Source: Mycobacterium haemophilum DSM 44634
GTDB taxonomy: Bacteria > Actinomycetota > Actinomycetes > Mycobacteriales > Mycobacteriaceae
DNA length: 64,000 nt
Reading direction: 5' to 3'
Assembly (NCBI RefSeq): GCF_000340435.2
Contig: NZ_CP011883.2
Coordinates: forward strand, 2,402,687 to 2,466,686
Made by a program: the position numbers and the translations under genes. Below are positions 1 to 7,951 of the stretch, one piece after another (within the stretch, counting starts at the first letter, position 1; every line of letters begins with the position of its first letter). Under the pieces are notes generated by a model that made no database searches, was not told the DNA's origin, and saw nothing but the letters and a program-made list of their open reading frames with translations.

Positions 1-675
1 CAGCGATGTAGCCACACCGAATAGTGTTCCGACGATTGCGATTACGTCGACAGCGTGTCCGAGCACCCCCTCAACGCGACGCCGACCCAGAACAGGCTCC
101 AACAACCAACGCACCGACAGGGGGCGGCCCCGCCGATAGGTCATATAGGCCATACCGAGACCAACCACCGCGTAGATTGCCCAGGCGTGCAAGCCCCAGT
201 GGAACACTGTCAGCGCCATCGCCTGGTTGGCCGCCGCATCAGTGAGCCCGAGCACACCTCGTGCCTGCGGTGGTCGCACGTAGTGGCTGAGTGGCTCGGC
301 CACGCCGTAGAAGACCAAACCGATACCCATACCCGCGCTGAATAGCATTGCCAGCCATGCCCAAAAGCCGAACTCGGGTAGCTCATCGTCGCGGCCGAGC
401 CGAATGGTGCCGATCTGGGAGACACCGCAGTACAGCGCGAACACCACAAACCCTGTGGCGGCCAAGATATACCACCACCCGATACTGGCGGTGACCGCGG
501 TGTTCAGCCGGACGAACGCGTTCGCAGTGGTGCCCGAGTAGACGACGGAAACGACGATCATCGCGATGATCACCACTGACGCAGGAATGAAGACTGCGGG
601 CTTTACACTCCGCCAGGCATTGACAACAACATTCGGGCCGCCACGGTCTTTTCTGCGCATATCAGGCAACGCCAT
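1..675 (-). CDS. betP: BCCT-family betaine/choline/carnitine transporter, N-terminal part (cut by left edge)
   Basis: The reading frame is open from an ATG at 675 to the window edge, giving the first 225 residues. Several hydrophobic segments are visible, and the BCCT signature GMGIGLVFYGVAEPL lies near residue 105, followed by the HWGLHAWAIYAVVGL stretch typical of the family. BCCT proteins take up glycine betaine, choline or carnitine across the inner membrane, usually with sodium, for osmoprotection or carbon supply. The start is supported by GAGGAAG seven bases upstream; a second in-frame ATG (660, MRRKD) is possible. A perfect 19-bp palindrome lies 18 bp upstream. The gene resembles M. 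tuberculosis Rv0917. The exact substrate cannot be read, and the C-terminal half is outside the window. Confidence 0.85.
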   Translation of the reverse strand, partial: MALPDMRRKDRGGPNVVVNAWRSVKPAVFIPASVVIIAMIVVSVVYSGTTANAFVRLNTAVTASIGWWYILAATGFVVFALYCGVSQIGTIRLGRDDELPEFGFWAWLAMLFSAGMGIGLVFYGVAEPLSHYVRPPQARGVLGLTDAAANQAMALTVFHWGLHAWAIYAVVGLGMAYMTYRRGRPLSVRWLLEPVLGRRRVEGVLGHAVDVIAIVGTLFGVATSL

Positions 676-692
676 CACACTTCCTCGTCACT

Positions 693-711
693 GTGTCCAT
701 GTCATGGACAC
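693..711. promoter_or_regulatory. Perfect 19-bp palindrome upstream of the BCCT gene, candidate operator
   Basis: Arms GTGTCCATG and CATGGACAC are separated by one base and match perfectly. The site lies 18 bp upstream of the transporter ATG, between a possible -10 (TAGACA on the minus strand, 726-731) and the ribosome-binding site. That is where a repressor would block initiation or elongation. The nearby TetR protein is a candidate ligand, but the palindrome does not resemble the one in front of the monooxygenase-tetR operon, so the regulator is unknown. Confidence 0.55.
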
Positions 712-858
712 CGCATCGCCGCTCCTGTCTAGCGTGGCACGCACCCGAACGATCCCTTGGACAACAAAAAAGACAGCACGAACTGGCTTTCCGACAAACC
801 AAGGTTGATCTTCTCGCAGCGAAATGAGATCGCTAACAATAACCCATGCGTCAGCCGC

Positions 859-1461
859 CTAGGGCAGCAGCCCTGCCTGACGGTAAACGGCCGTGAGGTA
901 GCGGTGCATCTCGACCACATCGGGCGGATCCGGTTGCAGCACACGCCACATGATCGCGCCAACCATCATGTCGATCGCCACGTCCAGATCGGCATCAGCC
1001 GAGACCGTTTCGAGCTCGCGTGCCCGCGCCAGCAGACGCGCTGCAAGCGTGCGGCGTGGCACAATGTAGTGCTTCCAATACGTAGCCATCAGCGAGGGGT
1101 GGCTGACGGCACAGCCAAGGACCCTGGCGACCAGTGCTCGAAACTCCGGCGCGGCCGCGGTCTGTGCCGCGTTTGACAGCGCCGCTTCGACCAGCTCGTA
1201 TGGCGATGCCGTATCGATCACCTCTGGCGGCGGCCACGAGACCTCATTGGCAAACAGCGTTTCGATGGCCGCTGCGATCAGCGCCTCTTTGGTCGACCAT
1301 CGGCGATAGACCGTCAGTTTGCCAACGCTGGCGCGTTTGGCGATCTGCTCGATGCTGGCCCCGTCGATACCCCGCTCAATAAACAGCTCGATGCCAGCCC
1401 GCAATATCGCGGCATCGGCAGCGGCATCGCGAGGTCGTCCGCGGCTGCGCGCTCGCGTCAT
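859..1461 (-). CDS. TetR-family transcriptional regulator
   Basis: This is a 200-residue protein with a TetR N-terminal DNA-binding domain: ILRAGIELFIERGIDGASIEQIAKRASVGKLTVYRRWSTKEAL, with the recognition helix around VGKLTVYRRW. The rest is the usual variable helical ligand-binding domain (TetR_C type). The start at 1461 is chosen because its ATG overlaps the stop codon of the upstream monooxygenase gene (ATGA), which implies translational coupling; an in-frame start at 1497 would run into that gene. Being second in the operon, it probably represses its own operon through the palindrome at 2973-2993. The inducer is unknown; substrates of the partner monooxygenase are natural candidates. Confidence 0.9.
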   Translation of the reverse strand: MTRARSRGRPRDAAADAAILRAGIELFIERGIDGASIEQIAKRASVGKLTVYRRWSTKEALIAAAIETLFANEVSWPPPEVIDTASPYELVEAALSNAAQTAAAPEFRALVARVLGCAVSHPSLMATYWKHYIVPRRTLAARLLARARELETVSADADLDVAIDMMVGAIMWRVLQPDPPDVVEMHRYLTAVYRQAGLLP

Positions 1462-2963
1462 CGCACCCGTCCGGTGTGCATCGCGGCAGCCAGCCACCGC
1501 TCGAGACCAACCGTGTCATCGACATCGCCGCGCCATGCCAGGTGGGCGTCCGGACGGACCAGCATCGGCTGCGCACCGTGGTAGCGCAACCGATCCAGAT
1601 AGTTCCCAAGCCACGTCCGGGCAACATCGTAGCCGGCGAAGGTGACAGCGTGCTCGGGCACCAACAACGCCCACCGCCCGCCCAGCTCGGCGTGCAGTCG
1701 TGTCGGTGTGCCGTCATCGCGCACGCAGTCGAGGTCGGCGATCCGATCACCCGGACGTGGCTTACGCCCGCGGCCTCCCAACGGGCCCTTGCGGTAACTC
1801 ACCCACAGCTGCGAGGCCGTGTACGTCGCCCAGCGCTGGACTGGCGCCAAGCCCACGAGCGGCACCACGATTCGGTCCCGAACAAATCGGCCTACCGGCT
1901 TACTCGCGATGTTCATCCGCGTCACCGTGCTTGTGCCTCGCAACACCTCGGTTGCCAGCGGCCGGCGTTCAGTCTCGTACGTGTCGAGCAACGCCTCACT
2001 TGCCTTGGCGCGCAAGATGAGAGCGAGTTTCCAGGCCAGGTTCTCCGCGTCGCCGATGCCGGTGAGCATGCCCTGGCCGCCGAATGGCGCATGCGCGTGC
2101 GCGGCGTCGCCAGCGATCAGGATCCTGCCCCGACGGTACGAGTCGGCCAGCCGGCGATGCACCGAGAACAGCGACAGCCATTCGGCGTCGCCGATTCGTA
2201 CATCACGTTGGGTACGTTCTGGCAGGATCTTTCGAAACCGCTCGAGAACCTCTTGCTCGGTTGACTTTTCGTCGTCGCCGGGGTCGTATGCGATGAGCCG
2301 CCACAGGTCGTTGCTCCCGCCGGAGTCGGGCATCGGCATCGCTCCGATCATGCCAGCCGGATGAATCCAGCCGGTGGTCCCGCTGCGATCGAGATCCCAG
2401 TCCAGGTGCAGATCCGCGAGCAGGAACCGCTCGCTGAGCCTGCAGCCAGGAAAGCCGATGCCGGCCAGCTGGCGGGTTGCACTCCCCGTGCCGTCACAAC
2501 CCACCAGCCACTGCGTTCGGACGGACTCGCCTCCACCGGGTACCGCAGTGACGCCATCGTTATCCTGCCGAAGGTCGACAAGCGCACGATTCCACTCCGG
2601 CACACCTCCGAGCTCGGCAAAGCGGTCGCGTAGCGCCGCCTCGATCTTGGCCTGCGACACCAGCATTGGCGGGGCGGCGGTCCTTAGCCCGAGATCGCCG
2701 AATCTCAGTCTCATGATTGGGCGGTCGCCGAGATACGTCGTAATCCGCATACCGCGCAATGACTGGTCCGGCAGCGTGCCGAGTGCACCCAACCGATCGA
2801 GCACCTCCGAACCGCGGGCGTGCAGAAAGTTGGCGCGCGATGTCACCGCCGGGCCAGACGCACGATCGATCACGCGTACCGACACGCCATGTAACAGCAG
2901 GCTGCACGCCAGCGTCAGACCTGTCGGACCGGCGCCGATTACCAGCACCTCGGGGACGGTCAT
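1458..2963 (-). CDS. FAD-dependent aromatic hydroxylase / class A flavin monooxygenase
   Basis: This is a roughly 500-residue single-component flavoprotein monooxygenase. It carries the N-terminal dinucleotide motif VIGAGPTGLTLA (about residue 9), the DG motif LVGCDGTGSATR (about 154) and the second FAD motif GRILIAGDAAHAHAPFGGQG (about 280). A C-terminal thioredoxin-like extension, seen in PgaE/Rox-type enzymes, follows after about residue 380. Such enzymes use NAD(P)H and oxygen to hydroxylate aromatic or polyketide substrates, and some inactivate antibiotics. The substrate cannot be told. MTVPEV (2963) is the likely start; ATG at 2969 is also in frame. No Shine-Dalgarno is visible and a TAATAT-like -10 sits almost against the start, suggesting a leaderless transcript. 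It is first in an operon with the TetR gene. Confidence 0.88.
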   Translation of the reverse strand: MTVPEVLVIGAGPTGLTLACSLLLHGVSVRVIDRASGPAVTSRANFLHARGSEVLDRLGALGTLPDQSLRGMRITTYLGDRPIMRLRFGDLGLRTAAPPMLVSQAKIEAALRDRFAELGGVPEWNRALVDLRQDNDGVTAVPGGGESVRTQWLVGCDGTGSATRQLAGIGFPGCRLSERFLLADLHLDWDLDRSGTTGWIHPAGMIGAMPMPDSGGSNDLWRLIAYDPGDDEKSTEQEVLERFRKILPERTQRDVRIGDAEWLSLFSVHRRLADSYRRGRILIAGDAAHAHAPFGGQGMLTGIGDAENLAWKLALILRAKASEALLDTYETERRPLATEVLRGTSTVTRMNIASKPVGRFVRDRIVVPLVGLAPVQRWATYTASQLWVSYRKGPLGGRGRKPRPGDRIADLDCVRDDGTPTRLHAELGGRWALLVPEHAVTFAGYDVARTWLGNYLDRLRYHGAQPMLVRPDAHLAWRGDVDDTVGLERWLAAAMHTGRVR

Positions 2964-2972
2964 GCACATATA

Positions 2973-2993
2973 TTACCGATACGGTACCGATAA
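2973..2993. promoter_or_regulatory. Imperfect palindrome, probable TetR operator of the monooxygenase operon
   Basis: A 21-bp imperfect palindrome in which 8 of 10 base pairs match, with outer arms TTA/TAA and core CGGTACCG. It can also be read as an 11-bp-period direct repeat of TACCGATA. It begins only ten bases upstream of the MTVPEV start codon and covers the likely promoter, so binding there would shut off the operon. The TetR protein encoded in the same operon is the expected ligand (inference). Confidence 0.6.
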
Positions 2994-3105
2994 TAAAACG
3001 ATGTCGCGCGGGGCACCCACAGGAGATCAGGCGATATAGCCACGTTTGAATCCCGCGAACGAGTACCCTCGCGAAAGTGCGTCGCGTCGAACTTGCCGTG
3101 ATCTG

Positions 3106-4416
3106 ATGGACCACGTAGACACCGCGCGTCCAATCCGCAATCTGGCGGTGGATTTCTACCGCGTATCGGGTGTGATCCTCATCGTGCTAGGGCATTGGCT
3201 GGACGGAGCGGTGACCTACCACGATGGACAGTTCGGGCGGGAAAACCCGCTCGTAGACCTCCCCTGGACGCAGTGGCTGACCTGGATCTTCCAGGCGGTT
3301 CCGGTATTCTTCCTGGCAGCCGGCTACGCGGGCGCAGTCTCGTGGACACATCGACGTGACGCCGAAGGTTTTTCGCGCGAGGTCTGGCTTCGGCATCGAC
3401 TGGCCCGAGTACTGGGACCGACAGCGGTATACATCGCGCTGGTGTCGGCAGTTGTGGTAACTCTCTTAGCCTATGGCATGCCCGGCCGGGTGCTGGAATA
3501 CGCGGGGTGGGCGGTGGCGATGCACCTGTGGTTCCTCGCGGTGTACGTGGTGGTGGTGTCACTGACACCGATTGCGGTTGCCGCACAACATCGTTGGGGA
3601 CTTGCAGCGCCGAGCATGCTGGCGGTGGGGGTCGTGGTGCTCGATGTCGCTACGATCGCGGGCCACGTGCCCTACGTCGGCTGGCTGAATTACTTACTCT
3701 GCTGGGGAGCGCTCTATCAGCTCGGAATCGCTTGGCATGGCGGGCTGTTCGCCGGCCGCAGGCCGCTGCTGCTCGCTGCCGGTTCGGCGGTCGGGCTGGC
3801 GCTGTTGATCTGGCTGGGATGGTATCCGGTCAGTATGATTGGCGTTCCTGGCCAAGCGGTGCAGAACACGACGCCGCCCACGGTGGCAATGCTGGCCTTC
3901 TCGTGCGCGCAGGCAGGATTGGTGGTGACACTCGCGCCTGCGCTTAACCGGGCGATGCGTGCTGGTTTAGTCAAGCGAGTGCTGTCCGTAGCCAACAACA
4001 ATGTGATGGCCCTTTACCTATGGCACATGATTCCTGTTGTAATCGTCGCCATCGTGGCTTACCCGGCAAGCCTGGTACCCCAACCCGTTGAGGGAACGGG
4101 AGCTTGGTGGCTGGTTCGGCTGGAGTGGGTGCTAGTCCTTAGCCTAGCGACATCGTTCGAGCTGGTGCTGTTGTGGTGGCAGCGACGCTTCTTCGCGGCC
4201 CCGCTACCCATGCTCGGCATACCGCTCACGGATCGCTGGTGCGAAGTAATCATGCTGGCCGGTGCGGCGATGGCCGCTGCTGGCCTGCATCTTTTCGCTT
4301 ATGCCGGCTTCGCGCCGGACGGCCATTTTCCATGGCTGACCGCCGCGGTCTTCGCCGTCGGGGTGCTACTGGTGGCACTTCGCCCGCTTACCCCTCAAAC
4401 CCGTGGAAGTGCATGA
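3106..4416 (+). CDS. Acyltransferase 3 family integral membrane protein
   Basis: This is a 436-residue protein with about ten hydrophobic helices. It begins RNLAVDFYRVSGVILIVLGHWL, the helix that in acyltransferase-3 (OafA/OatA type) proteins carries the conserved His, here H in VLGHWL. A second conserved block is the FQAVPVFFLAAGYAG segment near residue 75. Family members O-acylate cell-envelope sugars or secondary metabolites at the membrane; the target is unknown. The ATG at 3106 is chosen because homology begins just after it; an in-frame TTG at 3046 would add 20 residues. The promoter must lie in the short gap shared with the divergent monooxygenase operon. The 3' end overlaps the convergent aldehyde dehydrogenase gene by 29 bp. 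Confidence 0.8.
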   Translation: MDHVDTARPIRNLAVDFYRVSGVILIVLGHWLDGAVTYHDGQFGRENPLVDLPWTQWLTWIFQAVPVFFLAAGYAGAVSWTHRRDAEGFSREVWLRHRLARVLGPTAVYIALVSAVVVTLLAYGMPGRVLEYAGWAVAMHLWFLAVYVVVVSLTPIAVAAQHRWGLAAPSMLAVGVVVLDVATIAGHVPYVGWLNYLLCWGALYQLGIAWHGGLFAGRRPLLLAAGSAVGLALLIWLGWYPVSMIGVPGQAVQNTTPPTVAMLAFSCAQAGLVVTLAPALNRAMRAGLVKRVLSVANNNVMALYLWHMIPVVIVAIVAYPASLVPQPVEGTGAWWLVRLEWVLVLSLATSFELVLLWWQRRFFAAPLPMLGIPLTDRWCEVIMLAGAAMAAAGLHLFAYAGFAPDGHFPWLTAAVFAVGVLLVALRPLTPQTRGSA

Positions 4417-5833
4417 CGTGCTTGATCCGGGTGTAATCCTCCAGCCCATACATTGACAGATCCTTGCCGTACCCGGAGTGCTTGAAGCCGCCATGCGGCA
4501 TCTCGGCCACCAAGGGAATGTGGGTGTTGATCCACACACAGCCGAAGTCCAGCTGCGCCGCCATCCGGGCGGCCGTGTCGACGTTCTTGGTCCACACCGA
4601 GGCAGCCAGTCCGTATTCGGTGCCGTTGGCGAAGGCTAGGGCCTGCCGTTCATCGCTGAATTGCTGGGCGGTCACCACGGGGCCAAAAATCTCGGTTTGG
4701 ATCAGTTCATCGTCTTGTTCAAGGTCGGCAATCAAGGTGGGCTCATAGAAAAACCCGCCGCGGTCTATTCGCTTGCCGCCAGCAAGGATTCGAGCATGCG
4801 CCGGCGCGCGCGACACCAGGCCGGAGATGTGCTGCATCTGATTAGGGTTGTTGATCGGCCCGAACAAGATGTCCTCGTCCGCCGGATCGTAGCCGGTCTT
4901 CGTGTGGGCCACCGATTCAGACATAGCCGTCAGGAACTCGTCGTAGATCCCGTCACGGATGATCATCCTGGTGGCCGCTGTGCAATCCTGGCCGGCGTTG
5001 AAATAGCCCGCGGCGGTGAGTCCCTCGACGGCGGCCTCGATGTCGGCGTCGTCGAAGATGATCACCGGCGCCTTCCCGCCGAGTTCTAAATGGGCGCGCT
5101 TGAGGTCCTTTGCCGCGCTGGCCGCCACAGCCATGCCGGCCCGGGTGGAACCGGTGATCGACACCAGTTGCGGCACTGGGTGAGCGACCAGCGCGGCACC
5201 GGTGTCACGGTCCCCGCACACCAGGTTGCACACCCCGGGCGGGAAGATCTCTTGCATCTTCTCCACCATCCAGTACGACGACGCAGGCGTGGTGTCAGAA
5301 GGCTTGAGCACCACGGTGCAGCCGGCGGCTAGCGCCGGCGCGAACTTCCACACCGCCATCATCATCGGGTAGTTCCACGGCGCCACCTGCGCAACCGGAC
5401 CGACTGGTTCGCGACGAATCGACGAGGTGTATCCCCGCATGTATTCGCCTTGGGAACGGCCCTCGAGAATCCGCCCAGCGCCGGCGAAAAACCGGATCTG
5501 GTCGACCGTCGGCGGGATCTCTTCCGACATCGTCAGCGAGATCGGCTTGCCGGTGTTTTCGCTCTCGATTGCGACGAGCTCCGCGGCGTTCTCCTCAATG
5601 ACGTCGGCGAGTTTGAGCAGTGCACGCTGCCGTTCGCTAGGGGTGGACCACCTCCAGGATTGGAACGCCTTAGCCGCCGCCTTGAACGCGTCGTCCACAT
5701 CCGTGGCCGAGGAATTCGGCGCCGACGCGTAAACTTCGCCGGTAGACGGGTTGACGACGTCCATCATGTCGCCGTCGATGGCAGCCTGAATTTCTCCGCC
5801 GATGATGTTGTGGAAGACCTTCTTCTCCGACAT
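4388..5833 (-). CDS. Aldehyde dehydrogenase, gamma-aminobutyraldehyde dehydrogenase (PatD) type
   Basis: A complete 481-residue NAD(P)-dependent aldehyde dehydrogenase. Catalytic features are Asn154 in APWNYP, the general base Glu250 in HLELGGKAP and the nucleophile Cys284 in FNAGQDCTAATR. The GQDCTAATR form of the active-site motif is typical of PatD/YdcW-like enzymes, which oxidise 4-aminobutyraldehyde to GABA in putrescine breakdown; betaine-aldehyde oxidation is an alternative. The start ATG (5833) gives MSEKKVFHNII; upstream on the minus strand there is a GAGGAAGTG ribosome-binding site. Near the copper amine oxidase and GlxA-type regulator it fits as the second step of amine oxidation (inference from context). 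Confidence 0.88.
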   Translation of the reverse strand: MSEKKVFHNIIGGEIQAAIDGDMMDVVNPSTGEVYASAPNSSATDVDDAFKAAAKAFQSWRWSTPSERQRALLKLADVIEENAAELVAIESENTGKPISLTMSEEIPPTVDQIRFFAGAGRILEGRSQGEYMRGYTSSIRREPVGPVAQVAPWNYPMMMAVWKFAPALAAGCTVVLKPSDTTPASSYWMVEKMQEIFPPGVCNLVCGDRDTGAALVAHPVPQLVSITGSTRAGMAVAASAAKDLKRAHLELGGKAPVIIFDDADIEAAVEGLTAAGYFNAGQDCTAATRMIIRDGIYDEFLTAMSESVAHTKTGYDPADEDILFGPINNPNQMQHISGLVSRAPAHARILAGGKRIDRGGFFYEPTLIADLEQDDELIQTEIFGPVVTAQQFSDERQALAFANGTEYGLAASVWTKNVDTAARMAAQLDFGCVWINTHIPLVAEMPHGGFKHSGYGKDLSMYGLEDYTRIKHVMHFHGFEG

Positions 5834-5960
5834 ATAAAGTCACTTCCTCGGGTTGGTTCATAGACGATGAGTCGGGCGTCGCAAGAGGCGGGTAAACCGC
5901 GTCAGTGTCCGCCCCTGGAAGAAGTCGGGTTGCCGCACCCGCTGTGCGGACTCTTGAATA

Positions 5961-6205
5961 TCACCTTACGGAAAAGAGAAGCAACGGCGCATCAGTGAAG
6001 TGGTGGTGCAGCAATCGCTCGAGGAGCGTACTCAAATGACGTTGCGGCAGTGAACACACCGCTCCGACGATCGGGCCGTGCTCCGGTTGTACCTGCGGTG
6101 GTTCAGCGATAGTGATCAGTACACGTCGAACACCACGTCGACCTTGCCGACATCCTCCAGCCGGTCCTGCTGTAGATCCAAGAACGTGTCGGCGCCGAGA
6201 CCAAG
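5961..6205 (-). pseudogene. Remnant of a zinc-type alcohol dehydrogenase / NADPH:quinone oxidoreductase gene
   Basis: The 386-bp stretch between the aldehyde dehydrogenase and the HD-domain gene holds no intact gene. One frame reads GADTFLDLQQDRLEDVG and then KVDVVFDVY before a stop (6116-6118). After a frame change the next stretch reads ITIAEPPQVQPEHG. These match, in the right order, the end of the NADPH-binding fold (the VDVVFD-V-GG region) and the C-terminal TIAEPP segment of MDR-type quinone oxidoreductases. The expected glycine-rich link between them is missing. The N-terminal half of the enzyme is not present. Beyond this, 5834-5960 shows only the upstream region of the aldehyde dehydrogenase gene. 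Confidence 0.65.
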
Positions 6206-6219
6206 TCTGCGCCTTTCCG

Positions 6220-6870
6220 CTATTCGGGCCAGCTGTTGTTGAGGATGATGTCGACCAAGTCTTGCCGCTTGAACGTAGGGTCGAAGTGCGCCAGCACGTC
6301 GGCGTTCATCGTGCCGAAAGTGCTGTCCGGACGATGCTTCATGCCGTCATTGAAGGCCACCAGAATGCGATTCTTGAAATCGGGACGCGGGTGGGCGGCG
6401 GTCACTGCGTCAATGGCTTCTGACGAGAGCTCGTCACGGCCGATGCCAACCACGTCGGTCTCAACGCCGAAGTTAACCAGGGCGATCTCGGGCTCGAGGA
6501 ACTGCGGCACGCCCGGAGTGGTGTGCAACGCGATGCTTAGCCATACCTTGCGAACGTCGACGGCATCGACGCCGCGATGCAGCAGGAAGTCCCGTGCCGC
6601 GTTGGCGCCGTCGATTTCAAAGCGCAGATTGGAGCTGCGGTAGCGCTCGGTGAGGCCCAGGTCGTGGAACATCGCCGCCACGTAGAGCAGCTCGAGATCT
6701 GGTTGCAGCCCTAAGCGACGGCCCCGCAGCGCGCCGAACAGAAACACCCTCCGCGAATGGTCGAACAGCAGCTCATTTTCGGCGTTGCGTATAAAGTCGG
6801 TCGCCTCGCGTACCAGTGCGCTGTCGGGGATTGCTACACCGGCGATGGTTTGAATCGACTGGATGGCCAT
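6220..6870 (-). CDS. HD-domain metal-dependent hydrolase (cyanamide-hydratase-like)
   Basis: This is a 216-residue HD-superfamily protein: His38 in LFDHSRR, the His69-Asp70 pair in VAAMFHDLGLT, and further His residues in the SIALHTTPGVP and AAHPRPDF segments form the expected metal site. The closest recognisable type is the small single-domain HD family that includes cyanamide hydratase and many uncharacterised actinobacterial proteins; the true substrate is unknown. The start at 6870 is supported by a GAGGAG ribosome-binding site. An earlier in-frame start (6969) would overlap the divergent regulator gene. It is divergent from that regulator, with a palindrome in the shared promoter, so it is probably a target of it (inference). 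Confidence 0.75.
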   Translation of the reverse strand: MAIQSIQTIAGVAIPDSALVREATDFIRNAENELLFDHSRRVFLFGALRGRRLGLQPDLELLYVAAMFHDLGLTERYRSSNLRFEIDGANAARDFLLHRGVDAVDVRKVWLSIALHTTPGVPQFLEPEIALVNFGVETDVVGIGRDELSSEAIDAVTAAHPRPDFKNRILVAFNDGMKHRPDSTFGTMNADVLAHFDPTFKRQDLVDIILNNSWPE

Positions 6871-6882
6871 GATCAATCTCCT

Positions 6883-6896
6883 CAGTTGGACAACTG
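6883..6896. promoter_or_regulatory. Palindrome in the HD-protein/GlxA-regulator divergent promoter
   Basis: CAGTTG and CAACTG form a perfect inverted repeat separated by GA. It lies 12 bp upstream of the HD-protein start codon, just beyond its ribosome-binding site, in the only intergenic space between two divergent genes. This is a plausible operator, although 6-bp arms alone are weak evidence. Confidence 0.35.
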
Positions 6897-6958
6897 CGGT
6901 CAGTCTGCGCGGGTGCCGCGCAATACACCTATGGCTAGTGAGCCGTTCTGCCCACAAA

Positions 6959-7951
6959 ATGCGACACAATGGCGCTGTGGTAGCGGCCGGTGCTCACTCG
7001 CGGGTGGTGGTGATCATCGTCTTCGACGATGTGACGCTATTGGATGTCGCCGGAGCGGCCGAAGTCTTCGCCGAGGCCAACCGATTCGGCGGGGACTACC
7101 ACATCAAGATCGCATCGGTAGATGGTCGCGATGTAACAACCTCGATCGGAACCCGGTTGGGTGTCACCGACAGCATTTCGTCAATAGAATCCGCCGATAC
7201 CGTCCTGGTCGCAGGCAGTGATCACCTGCCGGCGCGGGCGATTGACCCCACCCTCGTCGCGGCCGTCAAATCGGTGGCGGATCGCACCCGGCGTCTAGGG
7301 TCCATTTGCACGGGGTCGTTCATCCTCGCGCAGGCTGGCCTGCTCAGCGGCCGGCGCGCCACCACGCACTGGCGAGGTACCCGGTCGCTTGCCCGGGCCT
7401 TCCCCGACATCACCGTTGAGCCGGACGCCATTTTCGTCCGTGACGGCGAGGTCTTCACCTCAGCCGGGGTTTCATCGGGCATCGACCTCGCCCTCGCACT
7501 AGTCGAACAGGATTACGGCACCGAGCTCGTCCGCGACGTGGCTCGCTGGTTGGTTGTCTATCTCAAACGCGCAGGTGGGCAATCACAATTCTCAGCGCTG
7601 GTCGAGGCTACCCCACCGCCGCAGTCCGCGCTTCGAGTAGTCACCGATACGATTGCGGCCAACCCCGGCGCGGACCACAGCGTGAGAACCCTTGCCGCGC
7701 GGGCCTCTCTGAGTACGCGTCAGTTGACACGACTGTTTCGATCCGAACTGGGAATGACGCCCGCCGGTTACGTCGAAATGGTCCGAATCGACGCCGCCCG
7801 TGCCGCGCTTGACGCCGGCCGCACCGTCAGCGACACCGCGCACCTCGCAGGCTTCGGCAGCACCGAAACCCTCCGGCGGGCATTTGTCGACCACCTTGGC
7901 GTCTCACCGAAGGCCTACCGAGACAGATTCCGCACCGCCATCCGAGGCTGA
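6959..7951 (+). CDS. GlxA-family transcriptional regulator (DJ-1/PfpI domain plus AraC HTH)
   Basis: The N-terminal half (about residues 10-190) is a DJ-1/PfpI-like domain beginning VVVIIVFDDVTLLDVAGAAEVFAEAN, with the nucleophile-elbow Cys in LGSICTGSFILAQAGLLSGRRATTHW. The C-terminal 110 residues are an AraC-type double helix-turn-helix (ASLSTRQLTRLFRSELGM, then DTAHLAGFGSTETLRRAF). Regulators of this architecture often control amine, betaine or arginine catabolism (GbdR, ArgR, GlxA relatives). ATG at 6959 is chosen; GTG at 6977 is also possible. The 3' end overlaps the convergent copper amine oxidase gene by 48 bp. Neighbouring amine oxidase and aminoaldehyde dehydrogenase suggest it senses an amine (inference). 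Confidence 0.88.
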   Translation: MRHNGAVVAAGAHSRVVVIIVFDDVTLLDVAGAAEVFAEANRFGGDYHIKIASVDGRDVTTSIGTRLGVTDSISSIESADTVLVAGSDHLPARAIDPTLVAAVKSVADRTRRLGSICTGSFILAQAGLLSGRRATTHWRGTRSLARAFPDITVEPDAIFVRDGEVFTSAGVSSGIDLALALVEQDYGTELVRDVARWLVVYLKRAGGQSQFSALVEATPPPQSALRVVTDTIAANPGADHSVRTLAARASLSTRQLTRLFRSELGMTPAGYVEMVRIDAARAALDAGRTVSDTAHLAGFGSTETLRRAFVDHLGVSPKAYRDRFRTAIRG

